The position numbers and the translations under genes are program-made. This document shows, one piece after another, positions 1-5,540 of a stretch of DNA of 8,556 nucleotides (position 1 is its first letter; every line of letters begins with the position of its first letter). Origin of the DNA: an uncultured Eubacteriales bacterium (lineage in GTDB: Bacteria; Bacillota; Clostridia; Tissierellales; Peptoniphilaceae); contig CABTXP010000049.1 in assembly GCA_902488815.1 (NCBI GenBank), positions 1 through 8,556 on the forward strand, read 5' to 3'. The notes beneath the pieces were generated by a model. It saw only the letters and a list, made by a program, of their open reading frames with translations, did not search any database and had not been told where the DNA came from.

Positions 1-324
1 CTTAAAGTTTTTAATATTTTGTTCCGTTACAATTGCCGGATGAATTTTATTTTTAATGGCATAGTTTTCCGTGGGAAGACCGAAGGCATCCCAACCCATT
101 GGAAATAGAACATTTTCTCCTTGTAGACGCTTCTTACGAGCCACTATGTCAAGAGCTGTATATGGTCTTGCGTGACCTACGTGAAGTCCTTGACCCGAGG
201 GATATGGAAATTCTACAAGTACGTAAAATTTTTCCTTGTCATTTATATCTGTTTCAAAGCACTTGGTTTCATCCCAAATGTCTTGCCATTTTTTTTCGAT
301 TTCGTTCGGATTATAGTTTTTCAT
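1..324 (-). CDS. leuS: Leucyl-tRNA synthetase, N-terminal fragment (cut by left window edge)
   Basis: Class I aminoacyl-tRNA synthetase that charges tRNA-Leu with leucine in the cytoplasm. Only the first 108 codons are visible; the frame is open to position 1, and a full LeuRS has about 800 residues or more, so most of the protein lies outside the window. The fragment begins MKNYNPNEIEKKW, a typical LeuRS opening. It carries the class I HIGH signature as HVGH (residues 48-51) just after FPYPSGQGL, and the segment GWDAFGLPTENYAI (77-90), which is characteristic of LeuRS rather than IleRS or ValRS. The ATG at 324 is supported by an AGGAGA ribosome binding site overlapping the asnS stop. The gap to asnS is 8 bp, so the two are almost certainly co-transcribed. 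There is no room for a separate promoter or leader. The gene symbol is confident; editing and anticodon domains cannot be assessed. Confidence 0.93.
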   Translation of the reverse strand, partial: MKNYNPNEIEKKWQDIWDETKCFETDINDKEKFYVLVEFPYPSGQGLHVGHARPYTALDIVARKKRLQGENVLFPMGWDAFGLPTENYAIKNKIHPAIVTEQNIKNFK

Positions 325-328
325 ATTA

Positions 329-334
329 TCTCCT
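329..334 (-). promoter_or_regulatory. leuS ribosome binding site overlapping the asnS stop codon
   Basis: Reading the minus strand, AGGAGA lies 4 nt before the leuS ATG, and its first two bases are the last two bases of the asnS TAG stop. Ribosomes ending asnS therefore release on top of the leuS initiation site, which suggests translational coupling. Seen directly; coupling is inferred. Confidence 0.8.
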
Positions 335-1718
335 AAAAATCTGCACTACCTACTGTTCTTGGGAAAGGAATTACGTCACGAATATTTTTCATACCTGTAA
401 TATACATAACAGCTCTTTCAAATCCCAATCCGTAACCCGCGTGTTTTACGCTGCCGTACCTTCTTAAATCCAAGTACCACTCATAGGTTTCCATGTGCAT
501 ATTTAATTCTTTCATTTTTTCTTCCAAGATTTCAATTCTGTGCTCTCTTTGAGAGCCGCCGATTATTTCTCCAACTCCCGGCACAAGTAAGTCCATTGCC
601 CTTACAGTTTTGCCGTCGTCATTTTGATACATGTAGAAGGACTTTATTTCCTTGGGATAATCTACTACGAATACAGGCTTTTTGTAAACTTGTTCCGTAA
701 TGTATCTTTCGTGTTCCGTTTGAAGGTCAATGCCCCATTCTACAGGGTAGTTGAACTTTTCTTTAGACTTTAACAAAATATCAATGGCTTCTGTGTAAGT
801 TATTCTTGCAAATTCTGAATTTACAATGTTGTCAAGTCTTTGGAGAAGGTCCTTGTCAATAAATTTATTAAAGAATTCCATTTCATCAGGGCATTCTTCA
901 AGTACATAGTTAATTATAAATTTAAGCATTTCTTCGGAGCTGTTCATAATGTCTTCAAGCTCTGCAAAGGCAAGTTCAGGTTCCATCATCCAAAATTCAG
1001 CCGCATGTCTTTGGGTGTTTGAATTTTCCGCTCTAAATGTTGGCCCGAAAGTATATACATCTCTAAAAGCCAGTGCATATGCTTCGGCTTCAAGTTGTCC
1101 TGAAACTGTAAGGAAAGTATTTTTGCCGAAGAAATCTTTTTTACTGTCAAATTTGCCATCTTCAGTAAGTGGAGGATTTAAAGGATCGGTTGTTGTTACT
1201 CTAAACATTTCTCCCGCGCCTTCCGCGTCGGAGCTTGTAATGATCGGAGTGTGTACATAGACAAATCCTCTTTCCTGATAGTATTTATGTATTGCATATG
1301 CAAGTACAGATCTCACTCTGAATACCGCATTAAAAGTATTCGTTCTGGGGCGCAGGTGAGCAATAGTTCTTAAAAACTCCATTGAGTGGCGTTTCTTTTG
1401 TAGAGGATAATCTCTGTCTGAAACTTGAAGTACTTCAATTTCAGCAGCGTGAATTTCTACTGATTGCTTTTGTCCCGGTGATGCCACCAACTTACCTTTA
1501 ACTTTAAGTGAAGTGCTTAATGTGAGTTTTTGAACTTCTTCGAAATTACTTAATTTTTCGTCATAAACTACTTGTAACGTCTTGTAGCAGGATCCGTCAT
1601 TTAATTCTATAAAACCGAAATTTTTAGATGCTCTTTGTGTCTTAATCCAACCGCATACTTCTACTTCGGAGTCAATTAATTCTTCTTCTCTTTTGAAAAT
1701 ATCTTTTATCGATTCCAT
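333..1718 (-). CDS. asnS: Asparaginyl-tRNA synthetase
   Basis: Class IIb synthetase that attaches asparagine to tRNA-Asn in the cytoplasm. The product is 461 aa, the normal length for bacterial AsnRS (about 460-465). An N-terminal OB-fold anticodon-binding domain covers roughly residues 17-100. The catalytic domain follows: motif 1 around 145-160 (YYQERGFVYVHTP), motif 2 at 228-248 (FRAEN...RHAAEFWMMEPE) and motif 3 around 428-440 with GLGFER (R435). The short insertion-free layout and the RHAAEFWM motif separate it from AspRS. The start at 1718 has a strong AGGAGG site 5 nt upstream. It is transcribed from a consensus promoter directly upstream (1741-1769) and followed after 8 bp by leuS. 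Its presence suggests direct asparaginylation of tRNA-Asn, although an amidotransferase route elsewhere in the genome is not excluded. No T-box leader fits upstream. Nothing looks truncated. Confidence 0.96.
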   Translation of the reverse strand: MESIKDIFKREEELIDSEVEVCGWIKTQRASKNFGFIELNDGSCYKTLQVVYDEKLSNFEEVQKLTLSTSLKVKGKLVASPGQKQSVEIHAAEIEVLQVSDRDYPLQKKRHSMEFLRTIAHLRPRTNTFNAVFRVRSVLAYAIHKYYQERGFVYVHTPIITSSDAEGAGEMFRVTTTDPLNPPLTEDGKFDSKKDFFGKNTFLTVSGQLEAEAYALAFRDVYTFGPTFRAENSNTQRHAAEFWMMEPELAFAELEDIMNSSEEMLKFIINYVLEECPDEMEFFNKFIDKDLLQRLDNIVNSEFARITYTEAIDILLKSKEKFNYPVEWGIDLQTEHERYITEQVYKKPVFVVDYPKEIKSFYMYQNDDGKTVRAMDLLVPGVGEIIGGSQREHRIEILEEKMKELNMHMETYEWYLDLRRYGSVKHAGYGLGFERAVMYITGMKNIRDVIPFPRTVGSADF

Positions 1719-1723
1719 TTATT

Positions 1724-1729
1724 CCTCCT
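1724..1729 (-). promoter_or_regulatory. asnS ribosome binding site
   Basis: AGGAGG on the minus strand, 5 nt before the asnS ATG. It supports the 1718 start. With transcription expected to begin near 1734, the site lies only about five bases from the mRNA 5' end. Confidence 0.85.
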
Positions 1730-1740
1730 ATAATAGATTG

Positions 1741-1769
1741 ATTATATGAATTAATAAAATTTTTGTCAA
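1741..1769 (-). promoter_or_regulatory. Perfect-consensus sigma-A promoter for asnS-leuS
   Basis: On the minus strand the -35 box TTGACA (1764-1769) and the -10 box TATAAT (1741-1746) are separated by exactly 17 bp of AT-rich spacer (1747-1763). Both hexamers match the housekeeping sigma consensus at all positions. The -35 box starts one base after the rarA TAA stop (1771-1773). A transcription start near 1734 would give a leader of about 16 nt carrying little more than the ribosome binding site. The motif is seen directly; promoter activity is inferred but very likely. Confidence 0.92.
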
Positions 1770-1770
1770 T

Positions 1771-3087
1771 TTACAGGTCTTTCCCAATCTTTTTAAAGTA
1801 TTTTATTATTTCACTTTCATATCCTCGGTCATTTGGATTATAAAGTTTTAAGTCTTTAAACTCCAAAGGCAGATATTGTTGTTCTACATATCCACCATCG
1901 TAGGAATGAGGATATTTATAATTGGACCTCTCCTCTTTGTCCGTAGATGGATTGTGTGGGTCCCGTAGATGCATGGGTACTGTGAAACTATGTTCTTTTG
2001 TGATACGAAGTGCATTGTCAATCGCAAGGTATGATGCATTTGACTTTGGACTTGATGCGAGATAGGTGCATACATTGCCTAAAATTATTCGACCTTCAGG
2101 CATACCTACAGCTTCAAAGGCATAGAAACCCGACGTGGCAACGGTCAGTGCCATGGGGTTTGCATTGCCGATGTCTTCCGATGCGAAAATCAACATTCTT
2201 CTAAGTATGAACTTAGGGTCTTCGCCGGCATTTAACATTGCCGCCATATAAATAAGTGCCGCATTAGGGTCGCTGCCTCTCATGGATTTTATAAACGCCG
2301 AGATAATATTGTAGTGTTCGTTGCCGTTCTTGTCGTAATTAACAAATCTCTCCGTTGTTGAGTCCTGTATTGTATCAACGTCAATATTTATCGAGCCGTC
2401 TTCAGACCTGTCTGTAGATAAAACAGCCATTTCAATTGAGTTTAATAAAAATCTTCCGTCTCCTGAGGAAAGTTTGACCAAAAATTTTTTGGCGTCCTCT
2501 GTGATTTTGACATTGTACCTGCCAAGACCTCTCTCTTTATCTTCTAAAGCACGGTCTAATAACTCCAATAAGTCCTCGTCTGTCAGTTCTTTTAAATTTA
2601 TAACCTTACAACGAGACAAGAGTGCCTTATTTACTTCAAAATATGGATTCTCCGTCGTCGCACCTATTAAAGTGACGATACCTCTCTCTACAAATGGAAG
2701 CAAGGCATCTTGTTGTGCCTTGTTAAATCTGTGAATCTCATCTAAAAATAATATTGATCCCATATTTGAAATTTTTAAATCTTCTTCACATGTTTCAAGG
2801 ACCTCTCTTAATTCCTTTAAGTTGGATGTTACAGCAGAAAGTTTGTGAAATTTTTTCTTTGTCGTGTTCGCCACAATTTCTGCAAGAGTAGTCTTTCCAA
2901 CTCCCGGCGGTCCGTAAAAAATCATAGAAGATACCAAGTCCGACTTTATTGCCCTGTAAAGATATTTGTCCTTCCCTACAATGTGAGATTGTCCTACAAA
3001 CTCTCCCAAAGTTCGAGGTCTCATTCTCTGAGCCAATGGTGCCGACCTTTTTAAGTTGTTTTCCATGTTAAGTGTAAATAAATCCAT
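1771..3087 (-). CDS. rarA: RarA/MgsA-family AAA+ ATPase (replication-associated recombination protein A)
   Basis: Homologue of E. coli RarA (MgsA) and eukaryotic WRNIP1, a clamp-loader-like AAA+ ATPase that acts at stalled replication forks and interacts with single-strand-binding protein. The 438-aa product is full length. Visible motifs: Walker A GPPGVGKTT (59-67), Walker B ILFLDE (D116, E117) followed by IHRF, sensor 1 ATTEN (143-147), a candidate arginine finger in LLSRC (R159) and a sensor 2 arginine at R212. The C-terminal half has the family tetramerisation region, including RGSDPNAALIYMAAM (around 270-284), GEDPKFILRRM and SEDIGNANP. The N-terminus MDLF, followed by APLAQRMRP, is usual for Firmicute members. 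The ATG overlaps the nrdR stop by one base (TAATG). No good Shine-Dalgarno precedes it, only a purine-rich run, so translation probably depends on coupling to nrdR. A second Met at residue 8 is a less likely start. Confidence 0.93.
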   Translation of the reverse strand: MDLFTLNMENNLKRSAPLAQRMRPRTLGEFVGQSHIVGKDKYLYRAIKSDLVSSMIFYGPPGVGKTTLAEIVANTTKKKFHKLSAVTSNLKELREVLETCEEDLKISNMGSILFLDEIHRFNKAQQDALLPFVERGIVTLIGATTENPYFEVNKALLSRCKVINLKELTDEDLLELLDRALEDKERGLGRYNVKITEDAKKFLVKLSSGDGRFLLNSIEMAVLSTDRSEDGSINIDVDTIQDSTTERFVNYDKNGNEHYNIISAFIKSMRGSDPNAALIYMAAMLNAGEDPKFILRRMLIFASEDIGNANPMALTVATSGFYAFEAVGMPEGRIILGNVCTYLASSPKSNASYLAIDNALRITKEHSFTVPMHLRDPHNPSTDKEERSNYKYPHSYDGGYVEQQYLPLEFKDLKLYNPNDRGYESEIIKYFKKIGKDL

Positions 3088-3548
3088 TAATCTTTCTTTT
3101 CTTTTAAAATTTCATCTAATTCTTTAGCAAAGCTTTCAATGTCTTTAAACTCTCTGTACACAGACGCAAAACGGACATAACTTACCTCGTCCATGTCTTT
3201 TAACTCTTTCATCACAAGGTTTCCGATTTCAGAAGACTTTACTTCCTTGCCCATCGAGTTTTGAATTGTGTTTTCAATTCGCTCTGCCGCTTTTTCGACT
3301 TCGTCCATGGTTATAGGTCTCTTTTCACCACTTTTAACCATACCTCTGATTATTTTATTTATATCAAATGACTCTCTCGTACCGTCTTTTTTTATTACGA
3401 CAATAGGCCTTTCTTCAATTTTTTCATAAGTTGTAAATCTCTTTTTACATTTCATACATTCCCTACGTCTTCTGATGGAATTGCCGTCTTCTGTAGGTCT
3501 TGAGTCTACAACTTTTGATTCCTCATATCCACATATTGGACATCTCAT
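3087..3548 (-). CDS. nrdR: Transcriptional repressor NrdR
   Basis: Nucleotide-sensing repressor of ribonucleotide reductase operons; it binds tandem NrdR boxes upstream of nrd genes when ATP and dATP occupy its ATP-cone. The product is 153 aa, the standard size. The N-terminal zinc ribbon has four cysteines as CPIC (C3, C6) and CMKC (C31, C34), with the basic RRRRE stretch at 26-30. The ATP-cone domain spans about residues 46-136 (VVIKKDGTRESFD near the front, VSYVRFASVYREF near 122-134). The start at 3548 has AAGGAG (3555-3560) 6 nt upstream. The gene follows ftsZ after 46 bp, most of which is an intrinsic terminator, and overlaps rarA at its 3' end. I see no separate promoter, so expression may rely on terminator readthrough. 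No NrdR box pair was noticed in this window; its targets would lie elsewhere. Confidence 0.96.
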   Translation of the reverse strand: MRCPICGYEESKVVDSRPTEDGNSIRRRRECMKCKKRFTTYEKIEERPIVVIKKDGTRESFDINKIIRGMVKSGEKRPITMDEVEKAAERIENTIQNSMGKEVKSSEIGNLVMKELKDMDEVSYVRFASVYREFKDIESFAKELDEILKEKKD

Positions 3549-3554
3549 ATATTT

Positions 3555-3560
3555 CTCCTT
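3555..3560 (-). promoter_or_regulatory. nrdR ribosome binding site abutting the terminator
   Basis: AAGGAG on the minus strand, 6 nt before the nrdR ATG. It starts only two bases after the terminator T-run, so the hairpin and this site would sit side by side in any readthrough transcript. Confidence 0.8.
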
Positions 3561-3562
3561 AT

Positions 3563-3590
3563 AAAAAAACCTTCGGATGACCGAAGGTTT
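3563..3590 (-). terminator. Rho-independent terminator after ftsZ
   Basis: A perfect 10-bp inverted repeat (arms 3567-3576 and 3581-3590; AAACCTTCGG on the minus strand for the first-transcribed arm) encloses a 4-nt loop. The minus-strand transcript then has a run of seven Us counted from the stem end (3569-3563). The first arm begins 4 nt after the ftsZ stop codon (3595-3597). The opposite strand lacks a comparable U-run, so it should act mainly on leftward transcription. It separates ftsZ from nrdR. Confidence 0.9.
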
Positions 3591-3594
3591 GAAT

Positions 3595-4659
3595 TTATTT
3601 TCTGTTTCTCAAAAAGCTTGGTATTTGAAGTTCGTTTGGATTTTCGTAATCCCCTTCTTCAAGACCCGCTCTTCTTTGTCTGCCTTTAATGCCGTCATCT
3701 GTATCATCTAAATCAAACTCTGTAGCTATTACCGTAATCTTTACTTGATCTTTTAGTGAATCGTCAATTCCGGCACCGAAGATAATGTTTGCATCTTCAT
3801 CTACATAGCTTCTGATTAAGTCTGCAGCTTCGTTAGCTTCAAATATTCCAAGGTCATTACCTGCAGTTACGTTAATAAGTACGGATTTTGCTCCTTCAAT
3901 TGAAGTTTCAAGTAAAGGCGAGTTAATTGCAAGCTTTGCAGCATTTGTAGCTCTGTCGTCACCTGATGCTGTACCTATACCCATGTGAGCAATGCCCTTG
4001 TTGGACATAATTGTCTTAACGTCTGCAAAGTCCAGGTTGATTAAATTCGGTACTGAAATTAAATCGGAAATACCTTGGATACCTTGTTTTAATATGTCGT
4101 CAGCCATTTCAAAGGCCTTAAGGAATGATGTCTTTTTATCTGACACGATTAAAAGTCTGTCATTCGGTATAATTACAAGAGTATCAACTTTGTCTTTCAG
4201 CGCGTTAATTCCAATTTCAGCTTTTTTAGCTCTTTGGCTGCCTTCAAAAGTAAACGGCTTTGTAACAACACCTACTGTAAGAAGTCCCATATCTTTTGCG
4301 ATTTCAGCAATTGTCGGTGCAGCACCTGTTCCGGTACCTCCGCCCATTCCTGCGGTAATAAATACCATGTCCGCGCCTTCTAAAGCTTCGGCGATTTCGT
4401 CACGGCTTTCTTCCGCTGACTTTTCTCCTACTTCCGGATTTGCACCTGCGCCTAAACCTCTTGTGATTTTTTCGCCAATTTGTATTTTATTTTCAGCAAG
4501 TGAACCTTTTAAAGCTTGTTTATCAGTGTTCACAGCATAAAATTCCACACCTTTAACTCCGGCAGTAATCATTCTGTTAACTGCATTACTTCCGCCACCG
4601 CCGACGCCTACAACTTTGATTTTTGCAAAATCATCATAGTCCATGTCAAAATCTAACAT
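3595..4659 (-). CDS. ftsZ: Cell division protein FtsZ
   Basis: Tubulin-like GTPase that polymerises into the Z-ring at midcell and recruits the divisome. I place the start at the ATG at 4659, giving 354 aa. It has an ideal AGGAGG site 6 nt upstream, and the protein then begins MLDFDMDYDDFAKIKVVGVG, as FtsZ proteins do. A longer frame from a TTG at 4701 adds 14 unsupported residues. Motifs: nucleotide-binding GVGGGGSNAVN (18-28), tubulin signature GGGTGTG (106-112), T7 loop NLDFADVK (208-215) with the catalytic aspartates that complete the neighbouring GTPase site, and the C-terminal peptide LQIPSFLRNRK (344-354) used to bind membrane anchors. The linker between the globular domain and this peptide is short, about 28 residues. 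A promoter lies upstream and a terminator just downstream, so ftsZ can be a single-gene transcript as well as the end of the dcw transcript. Confidence 0.97.
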   Translation of the reverse strand: MLDFDMDYDDFAKIKVVGVGGGGSNAVNRMITAGVKGVEFYAVNTDKQALKGSLAENKIQIGEKITRGLGAGANPEVGEKSAEESRDEIAEALEGADMVFITAGMGGGTGTGAAPTIAEIAKDMGLLTVGVVTKPFTFEGSQRAKKAEIGINALKDKVDTLVIIPNDRLLIVSDKKTSFLKAFEMADDILKQGIQGISDLISVPNLINLDFADVKTIMSNKGIAHMGIGTASGDDRATNAAKLAINSPLLETSIEGAKSVLINVTAGNDLGIFEANEAADLIRSYVDEDANIIFGAGIDDSLKDQVKITVIATEFDLDDTDDGIKGRQRRAGLEEGDYENPNELQIPSFLRNRK

Positions 4660-4665
4660 ACAATT

Positions 4666-4671
4666 CCTCCT
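4666..4671 (-). promoter_or_regulatory. ftsZ ribosome binding site that fixes the start at 4659
   Basis: AGGAGG on the minus strand, 6 nt before the ATG at 4659. It lies inside the longer TTG-initiated frame, and there is no comparable site ahead of that TTG, so it decides the start. Confidence 0.9.
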
Positions 4672-4713
4672 AAATCTATTTAAATTCTCATAATAACCCA
4701 ATCTTCTTATATC

Positions 4714-4742
4714 ATTTTATAAACAAATTGCCCAATAGTCAA
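4714..4742 (-). promoter_or_regulatory. Probable sigma-A promoter for ftsZ
   Basis: In the ~100-bp gap between ftsQ and ftsZ the minus strand reads TTGACT (4737-4742), a 17-bp spacer, then TAAAAT (4714-4719). Each hexamer has one mismatch to the consensus. Shifting the -10 by one base gives TATAAA with a 16-bp spacer. Transcription would start near 4707, leaving a leader of about 48 nt. Activity is inferred. No terminator is visible between ftsQ and ftsZ, so readthrough from the upstream genes should also feed ftsZ. Confidence 0.75.
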
Positions 4743-4760
4743 TATAAAGGTTGAAGAATA

Positions 4761-5540
4761 CTAATTCTTTGTCTCTAAAATTGGATTAGGTCCTTTGTTT
4801 AAATAAACTGTGTCGGCAACAATGCCTTTACTTGCAACATCGTCCATGACTTTCGCCAATACTTTCAGCTTATAAGCCGTGTTTTCATATGGTCCGAAAA
4901 CTAATTTAATTCCATCCTTAGTTGTTATTTCCGCCATGTCGTCTTTTAATGAAACAATTCCGATTAAAGGCTTTAATCTTTCATTTTTAAAAATTTCAAA
5001 CAAAAACTCCGCCTTTTGTCTGTCCTCAGTTCCAAATAAAAATGATCCGACAGGATAGTTTTCAAATTCTACATTCTCCAAAGTAAAGAGTTCCGGGTTG
5101 TACATATTCTTTTCGTCAAGAACTCTCAGCTCCTCGTCTATTAAATAGAACTTGCCGTTATATACTCCTTGAAACAAAGGCTTTCTCTCTACAATTGAAA
5201 TCTTCACCGGAGCAAAAGGTAAGAATGTAATCTTGGCCGTCTTGACATAGGGAAGTTTTTCTATCGACTCACGTGCCTTTTTGCCTGCAAAGGAAAAGTA
5301 ACTTGCCCCTTTTTCAATTTGTCCTGCCGCAATTATGTCTTCCACTTCCGTGTTTTCATTGCCGGTAATATTTACATTTTTTACGTTAAAGGCTCCCGCA
5401 TACTTTAAAAGAAAAAATACTACTACCAAAATAATTATAGTCAAGACAACTTTTCTAATTATTCTGTTAATATTATTTTTCTTTTTTCTCTTTTCAATTC
5501 TTATGTCTATATTTTGGGAATCGCCGTCGGTGTTTTTCAT
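4761..5540 (-). CDS. ftsQ: Cell division protein FtsQ/DivIB
   Basis: Single-pass membrane protein of the divisome; together with the FtsL- and DivIC-type proteins it links early and late division proteins and controls septal synthesis. The product is 259 aa. It has a short cytoplasmic N-terminus rich in Lys/Arg (residues 14-30), one transmembrane helix at about 30-47 (VVLTIIILVVVFFLLKYAG region), then an extracellular POTRA domain around 51-119 (from FNVKNVNITGN to ISIVERKP). The beta domain follows (YLIDEELRVLDE near 132-143). The ATG overlaps the murG stop in an ATGA arrangement, with only a weak AGG-type ribosome binding site, so translation is probably coupled to murG. Sequence conservation in this family is low. 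The POTRA layout, the position between murG and ftsZ and the topology make the call. Either symbol, ftsQ or divIB, is defensible. Confidence 0.9.
   Translation of the reverse strand: MKNTDGDSQNIDIRIEKRKKKNNINRIIRKVVLTIIILVVVFFLLKYAGAFNVKNVNITGNENTEVEDIIAAGQIEKGASYFSFAGKKARESIEKLPYVKTAKITFLPFAPVKISIVERKPLFQGVYNGKFYLIDEELRVLDEKNMYNPELFTLENVEFENYPVGSFLFGTEDRQKAEFLFEIFKNERLKPLIGIVSLKDDMAEITTKDGIKLVFGPYENTAYKLKVLAKVMDDVASKGIVADTVYLNKGPNPILETKN

Noticed and set aside
99..467. 122-codon plus-strand frame spanning the leuS-asnS junction
   Set aside because: It runs antisense to two clearly coding conserved regions (the LeuRS HIGH region and AsnRS motif 3) and has no family-like features.
949..1260. 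103-codon plus-strand frame within asnS
   Set aside because: Antisense to AsnRS motif 2 and the surrounding catalytic domain; composition is that of a reverse-strand shadow.
1747..1763. AAAATTTT palindrome downstream of rarA as a terminator
   Set aside because: It is a short AT-only palindrome in the promoter spacer, with no GC stem or U-run; it is better explained as promoter sequence.
3992..4540. 182-codon open frame on the plus strand, antisense to ftsZ
   Set aside because: It lies wholly within the conserved FtsZ GTPase domain and reads as a low-complexity Ser/Pro/Ala/Ile mirror of the ftsZ codons, with no recognisable domain. It is a shadow of strong codon bias.
4680..4691. Three-codon mini-ORF (ATG AGA ATT TAA) in the ftsZ leader as a possible regulatory upstream ORF
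   Set aside because: There is no convincing ribosome binding site ahead of it, and such short frames are expected by chance in AT-rich leaders.
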